Both the position numbers and the translations under genes were made by a program. A stretch of DNA of 39,793 bases. Source: Desulfotomaculum sp. GTDB lineage: Bacteria > Bacillota > Desulfotomaculia > Desulfotomaculales > Desulfallaceae. The notes under the pieces are model-generated. The model had not been told where the DNA came from. It worked only from the letters and a program-made list of their open reading frames with translations, and did not search any database. Shown piece by piece: positions 8,842-16,191 of the stretch. Location: the NCBI GenBank assembly GCA_016841675.1, contig JAENYQ010000027.1, positions 1 through 39,793 on the forward strand, given 5' to 3'. Every line of letters begins with the position of its first letter. Positions within the stretch are counted from its first letter, which is position 1.

Positions 8842-8880
8842 TTAACAAACAATTTACTTATAATTAACAAATTGTTTACT
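8842..8880 (+). promoter_or_regulatory. PhoP-type Pho box, four direct repeats
   Basis: Four hexamers, TTAACA, TTTACT, TTAACA and TTTACT, begin at 8842, 8853, 8864 and 8875. The period is exactly 11 bp with 5-bp spacers. This matches the Gram-positive PhoP box, tandem TT(A/C/T)ACA-like repeats on one face of the helix. A TACTAA about 28 bp downstream (8908-8913) could be the -10 element. It predicts induction of pstC by phosphate starvation. Confidence 0.8.
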
Positions 8881-8957
8881 GTCGAGGGCTGGGATTTAAC
8901 ACTGGGATACTAAAATAACATATGTACGTATCAGTTCTTATTATCCCGAGGTGTACA

Positions 8958-9779
8958 ATGTTTAAGAAAAACGAAACCGTGATTGGAAAATTACTGTTTC
9001 CAAGCGCTGTGGCTTCAATTTTTATAGTATTAATACTTACGCTTTTTATTTTATATGAGAGATTGCCCATATTCACTGAGTACAGTCTAAATGGCTTTTT
9101 ATTAGGACATCAATGGTACCCGGAAATAATTGTAGGGACTTTTTACGTTACCCTGGGAGCGTTATTAATGGGAGTACCGCTTGGATTGGGTTGTGCCATT
9201 TTACTGGCCGAATTTATCCCCCCGCGATTGAGTAGACTAATTCGGCCGGGTATAGAACTCTTGGCGGCTATTCCTTCTGTGGTATACGGTTTTTGGGGCT
9301 TGATGGTTATAGCGCCGTTTGTAAGAACGTATCTGGTTGGGCCGGGTTACAACATATTAACAGGGGCCATAATTCTGGCCATTATGATGCTGCCCACCAT
9401 TATCATTATCTCTGAAAACTCCTTTAGGGCAGTTCCCGGGAAGTTTAAAGAAGGTTCGCTGGCATTAGGAGCTAATCACTGGCAAACCATTAAAGAAATA
9501 ACGCTACCCACCACAAAATCAAGTATTATTGCCGCTGTTGTGCTAGGTATGGGCAGAGCAGTAGGTGAAACAATGGCGGTAATTATGGTCGTGGGCCATG
9601 TAAAGGCAATGCCAGGTGCAATAATTGGTCCGGTGCGACTCCTTACCACAAATGTGTTAGCTAGCGAAAGAATATCCTTTCAGATGGATTATGGAACCGT
9701 AGTAATTTTACTTATTACTATTACTTTTATCAATGCCATCGCCAACCTGATAATACACAAAATGACTTCTAGAGTCTGA
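8958..9779 (+). CDS. pstC: Phosphate ABC transporter permease PstC
   Basis: PstC is one of the two membrane subunits of the high-affinity phosphate importer. About six hydrophobic segments are visible, with the binding-protein-dependent permease motif in EGSLALGANHWQTIKEITLP and the family segments AAIPSVVYGFWGL and GRAVGETMAVIMVVGH. The frame runs from ATG 8922, but ATG 8958 follows GAGGTG and gives a conventional 273-aa protein starting MFKKNETVIGKL. It is preceded by a Pho box. Oddly, no pstS, pstA, pstB or phoU follows; the next 250 bp hold only a terminator. The partner subunits must be elsewhere or lost. Confidence 0.92.
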   Translation: MFKKNETVIGKLLFPSAVASIFIVLILTLFILYERLPIFTEYSLNGFLLGHQWYPEIIVGTFYVTLGALLMGVPLGLGCAILLAEFIPPRLSRLIRPGIELLAAIPSVVYGFWGLMVIAPFVRTYLVGPGYNILTGAIILAIMMLPTIIIISENSFRAVPGKFKEGSLALGANHWQTIKEITLPTTKSSIIAAVVLGMGRAVGETMAVIMVVGHVKAMPGAIIGPVRLLTTNVLASERISFQMDYGTVVILLITITFINAIANLIIHKMTSRV

Positions 9780-9881
9780 TGAGTCTAGTGCCGGTATTTT
9801 ACAAACAGCAATAAGCAATCACAGGGCTGAGTACATTTCTCTAAATCACATTTCATATTAAATCAATCTTGACCAGTCCTG

Positions 9882-9913
9882 AAGAGCCACTTGAATAAAA
9901 GTGGCTCTTGTCT
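9882..9913 (+). terminator. Rho-independent terminator after pstC
   Basis: A perfect 11-bp stem (AAGAGCCACTT / AAGTGGCTCTT) with a 6-nt loop is followed by a short T-rich tail. The 100 bp between pstC and this hairpin show no gene. Confidence 0.7.
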
Positions 9914-10028
9914 TGTGTGCATTCAACATTCTTATCCACTACAGGTATTATTAAGATAGTGTTTTAACAGCGCTTAGCGGAGAAAATATTTTAAGTTTAA
10001 GAATCAAATAAACTGGAGGTGTTTTTGT

Positions 10029-10352
10029 ATGCAATTAAAATCTAATAATATGCAGGGAGATTACGACCCTAGAACAGGGGTAGCTGTTAAGTTTTTACAC
10101 CCCGACAAAAGCGATGTAACCATTATTTACAACGGATTACTGGCCCAATCGGGAACCAGCCAGGTTTACCTCCATACGGGATTAGGAAACAGTTGGGATA
10201 AAGAATATGACCACCGAATGGAGCCAATTTCTGCGGGCTGGGAGAAGACCTTGCAAATGGAAAATAATGAAATGAATTTTTGTTTCAAAGACAGTGCCAA
10301 TAACTGGGATAATAACAATGGTCAAAACTGGTCGTTTACACTTTCCAGGTAG
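10029..10352 (+). CDS. Small stand-alone carbohydrate-binding module protein (CBM25/53-like)
   Basis: The protein is 107 aa with no signal peptide or catalytic domain. The order VTIIYNGLL, VYLHTGLGNSWD, the conserved MEPISAGWEKTLQM strand, MNFCFKDSANNWDNNNGQNWSFTL is the pattern of starch-binding CBM25/CBM53 modules, where Trp residues stack on alpha-glucan. The ribosome site GGAGGTG lies 9 nt upstream of ATG. It is a single-gene unit between two terminators. A role in binding intracellular glycogen or starch is inference. It may equally be a spore or storage protein. Confidence 0.7.
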   Translation: MQLKSNNMQGDYDPRTGVAVKFLHPDKSDVTIIYNGLLAQSGTSQVYLHTGLGNSWDKEYDHRMEPISAGWEKTLQMENNEMNFCFKDSANNWDNNNGQNWSFTLSR

Positions 10353-10406
10353 TCTTTATTAACCTGAAATCTTGGCCACAAGTATTATTCATCTCAACAC
10401 GTAAAA

Positions 10407-10446
10407 ATCCGACAGGCTTATATTGTGCCTGTCGGATGATGGTTTT
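10407..10446 (+). terminator. Rho-independent terminator after the CBM-like gene
   Basis: A perfect 11-bp stem (ATCCGACAGGC / GCCTGTCGGAT) with a 9-nt loop is followed by a T-rich stretch. Confidence 0.75.
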
Positions 10447-10537
10447 CTTTTAATATAGTTAACATAGATTCAAGCTTCTTTACCTGAAATCTTAGCTGTC
10501 ATAATACTATATTACATCATTCATACCATCAAGACCC

Positions 10538-10593
10538 AAAAGGGGACAGGCATCTGATTTTCAGAAACCGAAAAAAGCAGCCTGTCCCCTTTT
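10538..10593. repeat. Palindromic repeat with GGGGACAGGC arms
   Basis: The arms AAAAGGGGACAGGC (10538-10551) and GCCTGTCCCCTTTT (10580-10593) are perfect complements around 28 nt. Degenerate or half copies occur at about 29877-29935 and 30599-30620. Such elements often depend on REP-associated transposases, and none is seen here. The remainder of 10447-10658 shows no gene. Confidence 0.7.
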
Positions 10594-10658
10594 AGTGCAC
10601 TTTCCTTACAATAAAAAAACCCGGCAAAATAAATATCGGTGCTCTTCATGTATCGATA

Positions 10659-11339
10659 TTAACCGCCCAGGGTGACGTCCTGGTCCTCGTACCACCTTAA
10701 GGCCTCATAAAAATGTTCTTTGTCAAAATCCGGCCACATATCATCTACCACATAAAAATCAGCATATATTGACTGTACCGGCAATAAGCCGCTTAATCTG
10801 CGTCGCCCGCCCCAACGCACAATTAGGTCCACCCGGGAAATATCATTGGAAGCCACTGCCTTGTGAATATTAGCCGGTCCCACGGTTGGGCCGCCGCCGT
10901 TGCCGGCTGGTTTAGTCATGTGGTAAAGATCCCACTTCCAGCCGTAATTAACAAGGAAGTTAATTCTAATCGTACCCTTACCAAAGGTTTTCCGGGTAGT
11001 ATACTCAGTAAGTTCCTCGGGGAATAGCGGCGAAGTATAGTCGCCAATAACCAGTAGCGCAGCGTCCCGCTCAGACAACCTGCGCACAGCATCCACACAA
11101 GCCTTGCGGAATGCCGTGGTCTGCACAGCCGGGCGTTTGGTATTATCCTGGGTAAAACCGTAAAAAGTCAGCTCGGGAATACCCAGTTCCAGGCACATCT
11201 CGTACAGCATGATACCGGGATCGAGTCCGCTCTGGTAGCCATCCTGCTTGGGAAGACCTTTACTTTGCGCCCACCTTCTGTTACCGTCGGGAATAATAGC
11301 TACGTGCCCGGGCAAACGTTTAAACTTGGGTCCGGTCAT
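10659..11339 (-). CDS. Divergent cis-prenyltransferase (undecaprenyl diphosphate synthase family)
   Basis: Family members condense isopentenyl diphosphate in cis to make polyprenyl carriers for cell-wall and glycan synthesis. The N-terminal HVAIIPDGNRRWA keeps the catalytic Asp (D18) and Asn, and TFYGFTQDNTKRP and the C-terminal SIYADFYVVDDMWPDF are recognisable. The usual RTSGExRxS segment is replaced by RWGGRRRLSG, and the protein is 226 aa. With rearranged substrate-binding residues it is probably a paralogue of the housekeeping enzyme with a different product or chain length (inference). The ribosome site GGAGGT is 12 nt upstream. Confidence 0.85.
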   Translation of the reverse strand: MTGPKFKRLPGHVAIIPDGNRRWAQSKGLPKQDGYQSGLDPGIMLYEMCLELGIPELTFYGFTQDNTKRPAVQTTAFRKACVDAVRRLSERDAALLVIGDYTSPLFPEELTEYTTRKTFGKGTIRINFLVNYGWKWDLYHMTKPAGNGGGPTVGPANIHKAVASNDISRVDLIVRWGGRRRLSGLLPVQSIYADFYVVDDMWPDFDKEHFYEALRWYEDQDVTLGG

Positions 11340-11530
11340 AGGTTTTCGTTTACCTCCGTCAAAAAAGTGAAATTGGACGGGTTTTTACCCGGTAAATATT
11401 AAGATACCCAATTTTACCGGTGTTTATTTTAAAACCGTTGTTAAAATGCATGAAACATATTACGATGAAGGTAACGCCTGCCGCCTCGTAAATGAATCCA
11501 ATTAGATCGGGTTCCGCATAATAAAAGAAA

Positions 11531-11571
11531 GCCGGTATCATACTAAACAAATGATTAAGTATGATACCGGC
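11531..11571. terminator. Strong hairpin between the prenyltransferase and fdhD
   Basis: A perfect 14-bp stem (GCCGGTATCATACT and its complement) with a 13-nt loop is T-rich on both sides, so it can act in either direction. It lies between two divergent genes, so its role is unclear: it may insulate fdhD or be a leftover of a lost gene. The rest of 11340-11667 shows no convincing gene; an inverted copy of repeat module C lies at 11585-11612. Confidence 0.6.
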
Positions 11572-11667
11572 GCTATTTTAGTTAATGATTATGGCGTTAG
11601 CTCAGTAAGTGGGAAGCTTAAAACTGTTTAGAGCAATAACTTTAAAAGTTGCTAAGGAGGAAGAAGT

Positions 11668-12480
11668 GTGTTTGAACTAAAAGAAACATGTACTAAAGTG
11701 CCGGTAATCAGGTACAGAAATGGTGCCTTTGCCACTGGCGAAGATTTGATCATCAGGGAGGTACCCGTTACCTTAATTTTAAATAATTTTGAATTTGCTA
11801 CTATGGTTTGCTCCCCATGCGACCTTAAAGAAATGGCGGTAGGTTTTTTATATTCCGAGGGATTAGTACAACAGCCGGCAGACTTAAAAGGTATTACTGT
11901 TGATGAGACCAACCTAACAATCAGGGTGGAGACTACTGAAGAAGCTCTTACTGAAGAAAGGTTTGTCAAACGTTTAGTTACCACAAGTTGCACCCGGGGA
12001 GGTCCCTCCCTTTACTTTTTTAATAACGCCAAAAGAGTGGTCCCCGTCTCCACCGATATTAAAATAACACCCGGCGAAATCTTTTTTTTATGCGATGAGG
12101 TGGAAAAAGTTTCTCCCCTGTTCCAGGCCACCGGTGGCTCGCACAGTGCGGCTCTCTGTGTAAACGGGGAGATAATTGTTTTTTTTGAAGATGTCGGTAG
12201 ACACAACGCCGTAGACAGGGTATCAGGCCGCTGTCTGTTAGATAATATTACTATGTCGGATAAAATTTTAGTATTCAGTGGGCGGGTTTCCTCTGAGATT
12301 TTAATCAAGGTAGCCAAGATGGGTATCCCACTAATTGCTGCTCGCTCCGCCCCTACTGAACTGGCTGTCAATCTGGCCAAAGAATTAGGTATTACTATTG
12401 TAGGATTTATCCGCACCGACAGGCTAACTATTTACTCGCATGAAAACCGTGTAGTAGAGAGAAGTTCAAGGCAGCAATAA
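11668..12480 (+). CDS. fdhD: Formate dehydrogenase accessory sulfurtransferase FdhD
   Basis: FdhD transfers sulfur from a cysteine desulfurase to the molybdenum/tungsten cofactor of formate dehydrogenase. Visible features are SPCDLKEMAVGFLYSEGLV, the TTSCTRGGP segment in the region of the sulfur-carrying Cys, FEDVGRHNAVDRVSG, FSGRVSSEI and the GIPLIAARSAPT segment. The length of 270 aa is normal. It starts at GTG 11668 with AAGGAGG 7 nt upstream. No formate dehydrogenase is in the window, so it works on an enzyme encoded elsewhere. Confidence 0.95.
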   Translation: MFELKETCTKVPVIRYRNGAFATGEDLIIREVPVTLILNNFEFATMVCSPCDLKEMAVGFLYSEGLVQQPADLKGITVDETNLTIRVETTEEALTEERFVKRLVTTSCTRGGPSLYFFNNAKRVVPVSTDIKITPGEIFFLCDEVEKVSPLFQATGGSHSAALCVNGEIIVFFEDVGRHNAVDRVSGRCLLDNITMSDKILVFSGRVSSEILIKVAKMGIPLIAARSAPTELAVNLAKELGITIVGFIRTDRLTIYSHENRVVERSSRQQ

Positions 12481-12519
12481 TCCGGGAATAAACCTGTCTT
12501 AAATGGGCTCAGGACAAAA

Positions 12520-13197
12520 CTAGTCAAGCATCGCGTGGACAATAGCTACCCCCGAGCTAGTGCCGATGCGGCTCGCCCCGGCCCGAATCATGTCCAGGGC
12601 CTGGCCCGCTGTTTTAATACCGCCGGAAGCCTTAACACCTATTCCCGGGCCGACGACACTGCGCATTAGAAACACATCCTCAACCGCAGCACCGCCATCC
12701 CCGAAGCCGGTACTGGTCTTGACAAAGCAGGCCCCGGCTTCGGGGGCCAACCGGCAGGCCGCTCTTTTTTCGTCATTAGTCAGAAAACATGTTTCTATAA
12801 TCACCTTGACCAAAGCATCCGGGTGGGCAGCAGTAGCAGCTTGCACCACTGCCTGGATATCTTCAACCACAACATTGTACCGAGCCTCTTTAAGGGCACC
12901 GATATTCAGCACCATATCCACCTCTGCAGCACCGGACCGCACCGCTTCTGCAGATTCGAAGGCTTTTACAGCCGATGCATTGCATCCCAGGGGAAACCCC
13001 ACCACTGCGCAGACTTTAACCCCGGTTCCGTCAAGAAGCTTCGCCGCCAGGGGCACCCAAAAGGGGTTGACGCACACCGAGAAAAACCGATGCTCCTCGG
13101 CCTCCATGCATAACCGGTTAATATCTTCTTGGGTGGCAGTTGGTTTTAAAAGCGTATGGTCGATCAGAGCAGCCATTTCCCGCCGGGTCAGTTTCAT
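12520..13197 (-). CDS. deoC: Deoxyribose-phosphate aldolase
   Basis: The enzyme splits 2-deoxyribose 5-phosphate to glyceraldehyde 3-phosphate and acetaldehyde in deoxynucleoside breakdown. The class I aldolase motifs are present: LIDHTLLKP near the N-terminus, [21 protein letters not shown], and the Schiff-base lysine motif FVKTSTGFG, then GVKASGGI. I start it at ATG 13197 (225 aa), 8 nt after AGGAGG, and not at the TTG at 13203 that nearly abuts that site. It follows htpG by 35 bp on the same strand and may be read through from it. Confidence 0.95.
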   Translation of the reverse strand: MKLTRREMAALIDHTLLKPTATQEDINRLCMEAEEHRFFSVCVNPFWVPLAAKLLDGTGVKVCAVVGFPLGCNASAVKAFESAEAVRSGAAEVDMVLNIGALKEARYNVVVEDIQAVVQAATAAHPDALVKVIIETCFLTNDEKRAACRLAPEAGACFVKTSTGFGDGGAAVEDVFLMRSVVGPGIGVKASGGIKTAGQALDMIRAGASRIGTSSGVAIVHAMLD

Positions 13198-13232
13198 TAA
13201 CAATACCTCCTGAGGCTAAGAGCCGCATAAGT

Positions 13233-15110
13233 TTAATTCCCTTGCACCGCCCGTTCCAGGATCTGATACATGCGGTTTACCATACCCCTGGAATCTGAAA
13301 CCAAACCCGCAGCGATAAGCGCGTTATCATAAATTTGCTCTACCGCCATGGTGGCAAAAGCCTCGTCTTTTAGTCGAAGCGCGGCCAGGCCCCTGACTAA
13401 TCCGTGTGACGGGTTTATCTCCAGGGCTTTGCGGCCAACGCCGGCTGTATCCTGGTTCATGGCCCGGATAACCCGCTGCATGCTGCTGGTCATATACTCG
13501 TCCAGGTTAATCAGCACTGCCGGGCTGTCCACCAGTCTTTTTGATTCCCGTACTTCGTCCACCCGGTCGCCAAGAGTCTGCTTCATCCAGGCCATCAGGG
13601 TTTTCAAGTCTCCACCGGCCAGTTTCTCGTTTGCCGAGGTTTCACTAACCTCATTTTCCGGCAGGTCCAGTTCGGCTTGGTCAGCAGAGACTAGTTTTTT
13701 ATCCCGGTATTCGGCCAGTTTGCTAAGCACAAAGTCGTCCACCGGTTCATGGGTGTAAAGCACCTCTATATCCCTGGTGCGAAACGCCTCCAGGTAGGGA
13801 CCGGCCTCAATAGCCTCCCGAGTGGGGCCGTTAATATAGTAAATATGCTTCTGGTTTTCCTTCATCCCGTCCACATACTGGTCCAGGGATACATATTTGC
13901 CGGGTTCGGAACGGGATGATTCAAAACGCAGCAGAGGCGCAATGTCCTTGTAATGGTTAAAGTCGGAAGCTGCTCCTTCCTTGAGGAATATACCAAAGAT
14001 ATCCCAGAAGCCAGCATATTTATCAGGGTCTGTCTTGGCCTGTTCACCCAAAAACTTAAGAAACCGCCCGGTAATTACCCGGCGCAGTTTAGCCATCAAA
14101 GCGCTGTCCTGCATAGTCTCCCGGGATATATTCAGCGGAATGTCCTCGCTGTCCACCACGCCTCGCACAAACCGCAGCCATTCCGGCAGCAGACCCACGG
14201 CGTTTTGTTGGATCATCACCTTGCGGCAATACAGATGCACCCCGGGGTCCAGTTTGCCAAAACCGAACCGTTCCATGTTTTCCCCAGGCACATACAGTAA
14301 CGCATTAATGGCCAGCGGCGCGTCAACTGAAAAATGCATCCGGTACTGGGGCTCTTCGTAGGCGTTGGCAATAAACTTGTAAAACTCGTTGTATTCCTCT
14401 TCTTTGATCTCATTCTTATTGCGAGTCCAGATGGCCTGGACGGTGTTAACCTTTTCGCCTCCCAGCATAATAGGAAAGGGCACGAAGTTAGAATACTTCT
14501 GGATTATTTGCTTTACCGTGGCCGGACTGGCAAATTCATCAGCGTTTTCCTTAAGCTCCATAATGATTTTGGTACCACGCTGCAGCCCTTGAGCCGGAAT
14601 TACAGAATATCCGCCCATACCATCGGAGATCCACTCCACACCTTGGGCTTCGGGACGATAGGAACGGGTCAACACGCGCACTTGTTTAGCTGCCATGAAC
14701 GCCGCGTAAAAGCCCACCCCGAATTGACCGATTAAATTAAGATCCTTGCGTTCTGATTCGGCCATCTGGCGAAAGAAAGACCTGGAACCCGAGTGAGCAA
14801 TGGTGCCCAGATTCTCTACCAGTTCGTCTCGGGTCATGCCCACGCCGGTGTCCGCCACAGTTACTGTTTTGTTCTGCTCGTCCACTTCGATGGTTATTTC
14901 CAGCGGCAGGTCGGCGTCTGCCACTTCCTTATCGGTAATGCTCAGGTAGCGAAATTTTTCCAAGGCATCAGTAGCATTGGATATTAATTCACGCAGAAAA
15001 ATCTCCCGGTCGGTGTAAAGGGAGTTAATTACGATGTTAAGCAGTTCCTTGACTTCGGCCTGAAATTCCATCGTTTGTTGCCCCTGGGTTTTAGTTTCCT
15101 CTGTCATCAT
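13233..15110 (-). CDS. htpG: Molecular chaperone HtpG (bacterial Hsp90)
   Basis: HtpG is the ATP-dependent cytosolic Hsp90 homologue. At 625 aa it is full length, with the GHKL ATPase motifs ELISNATDALEK, VADTGVGM, GTIAHSGS and GQFGVGFYAAF in the N-terminal domain, a middle client/hydrolysis domain, and a C-terminal dimerisation domain. AAAGGAGGG precedes two adjacent ATG codons; either can serve. A CIRCE operator and a promoter lie 160-220 bp upstream, and a stable hairpin sits in the leader. HrcA control is therefore predicted, which differs from Bacillus subtilis, where htpG is not in the CIRCE regulon. Confidence 0.96.
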   Translation of the reverse strand: MMTEETKTQGQQTMEFQAEVKELLNIVINSLYTDREIFLRELISNATDALEKFRYLSITDKEVADADLPLEITIEVDEQNKTVTVADTGVGMTRDELVENLGTIAHSGSRSFFRQMAESERKDLNLIGQFGVGFYAAFMAAKQVRVLTRSYRPEAQGVEWISDGMGGYSVIPAQGLQRGTKIIMELKENADEFASPATVKQIIQKYSNFVPFPIMLGGEKVNTVQAIWTRNKNEIKEEEYNEFYKFIANAYEEPQYRMHFSVDAPLAINALLYVPGENMERFGFGKLDPGVHLYCRKVMIQQNAVGLLPEWLRFVRGVVDSEDIPLNISRETMQDSALMAKLRRVITGRFLKFLGEQAKTDPDKYAGFWDIFGIFLKEGAASDFNHYKDIAPLLRFESSRSEPGKYVSLDQYVDGMKENQKHIYYINGPTREAIEAGPYLEAFRTRDIEVLYTHEPVDDFVLSKLAEYRDKKLVSADQAELDLPENEVSETSANEKLAGGDLKTLMAWMKQTLGDRVDEVRESKRLVDSPAVLINLDEYMTSSMQRVIRAMNQDTAGVGRKALEINPSHGLVRGLAALRLKDEAFATMAVEQIYDNALIAAGLVSDSRGMVNRMYQILERAVQGN

Positions 15111-15161
15111 GCGCCCTCCTTTAATACCTGTTAGTTTATATACCTGTTAAACAACACCGAT

Positions 15162-15183
15162 ACCCCAGGTATTAACCTGGGGT
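15162..15183 (-). promoter_or_regulatory. Leader hairpin upstream of htpG
   Basis: A perfect 9-bp stem, ACCCCAGGT/ACCTGGGGT with a 4-nt loop, lies in the predicted htpG leader about 50 nt before the start codon. No T run follows in the htpG direction, so an mRNA stability or translation role is more likely than termination. Confidence 0.5.
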
Positions 15184-15268
15184 CGGCCTATTAATGCCAC
15201 CCACTTATTTTACTAAACCGGTACAGTTTAATCATCCAACCCCGTTGCACCAAATGTTTAATATTTTG

Positions 15269-15295
15269 CTAGCACTCTCATTAAATGAGTGCTAA
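15269..15295. promoter_or_regulatory. CIRCE operator (HrcA binding site)
   Basis: The arms CTAGCACTC and GAGTGCTAA flank a 9-bp spacer. This is the CIRCE consensus TTAGCACTC-N9-GAGTGCTAA with one mismatch. It lies directly downstream of the promoter at 15304-15332 on the minus strand, so HrcA bound here would block htpG transcription. No gene lies in the other direction for several hundred bases. Confidence 0.9.
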
Positions 15296-15303
15296 TTAAG
15301 TTG

Positions 15304-15332
15304 ATAGTACAAAATAAGATTTTAAAAAGCAA
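15304..15332 (-). promoter_or_regulatory. htpG promoter
   Basis: On the minus strand TTGCTT (15327-15332) and TACTAT (15304-15309) are spaced by 17 bp, just upstream of CIRCE. Start of transcription would fall at the edge of CIRCE. Confidence 0.65.
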
Positions 15333-15711
15333 GTGCCTCAGACATAAAAAATATACAAATAGCCCTATTTTTTATGAATTATTGCCATATTGCTTCGATT
15401 TTTATACCCAGATAAAAAAACAAAGTCGCATACCTTGTATAATCCTAGCGCCTGCGGGGTAAAAACTGATCTACCCGGAGACAATAAAACAACGCTACTT
15501 AGATATATATTACCCTAAAAATAGACTTTAAGGTTGTCAACAATTTATATGCACCAACAATATCCCAATCGTTGTCGTAGGGGCACCCCTCACCCTGAGC
15601 GTTAACGAAGGACCATTCTTCATGCGTTCAAAATGACTGTCTTATAAGCTGTTTTATAAATAGATATCATCCTTCTATTTTACTTGGGCCGCAATAAATT
15701 TACTACAGTGT
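15333..15711. other. Intergenic region with a degenerate module-B repeat
   Basis: No gene is seen. A degraded copy of repeat module B spans 15589-15638. A short GC-rich stem, GGGTA/TACCC, at about 15457-15476 follows a TATAAT at 15438-15443, but no known RNA class is recognisable. Confidence 0.4.
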
Positions 15712-15742
15712 CAAAACCGGGCCTGACGAGGGCCCGGTTTTG
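15712..15742 (-). terminator. Bidirectional terminator after the kinase remnant
   Basis: A perfect 12-bp stem (CAAAACCGGGCC and its complement) with a 7-nt loop lies 14 bp after the stop codon of the remnant at 15756-15977. Its survival marks the end of a once-functional minus-strand transcript. Confidence 0.7.
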
Positions 15743-15755
15743 CTGTGCTGGCCGA

Positions 15756-15977
15756 TTATTCCAACCATAAGGGCATTTCTACAAGCGCTTTGAATAAATC
15801 ACCATCAATTTCGATCTTAAACCTGCCTCCCTGGATATTGGTTAAGCTTTGGGCAATAGAAAGACCCAGGCCTGACCCTTCCGTCGTTCTGGATACATCC
15901 CCTCGAACAAACCGGTCTGTCAGCTGTTCAGGGGGCAGATCAAGGGGATTGGCAGATATGTTTTTTATGGTTAGCAA
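15756..15977 (-). pseudogene. C-terminal remnant of a sensor histidine kinase
   Basis: Only the last 73 or so residues remain. They hold the HATPase G2 region DVSRTTEGSGLGLSIAQSL and the end of the ATP-binding domain (GGRFKIEIDGDLFKALVEMP), similar to clostridial VanS/PhoR-like kinases. The membrane part, HisKA domain and N box are missing, and no response regulator lies nearby. It is a decay product; its terminator is retained. Confidence 0.8.
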
Positions 15978-16191
15978 TCCATATGGTCATTTTGGGCAAG
16001 GGTAGCAAAAAGGTTTTCAACAATAGACAACGAAAAAATAAACTACTATGATAGTAATTACGAGTACTACTAAAAAAAAGCCAACAAAAGGTGCAAAAGT
16101 GCTTAACGCGCAAAGTAAACGACTTAACTAGGGAAGCAATCAATCAACTACTTATAACTATAGGCAATATAATGAATGTGGAGATATGCAA

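Noticed and set aside
11359-11550. 63-aa minus-strand open frame
   Set aside because: Its start lies inside a 14-bp terminator-like hairpin, there is no ribosome site, and the sequence has no recognisable pattern.
13348-14735. Several plus-strand open frames opposite htpG
   Set aside because: They are antisense shadows of a well-conserved chaperone gene and have no ribosome sites.
15438-15510. Possible structured RNA or riboswitch
   Set aside because: Only a 5-bp stem after a TATAAT is visible; it matches no RNA class I can recognise and no gene follows closely.
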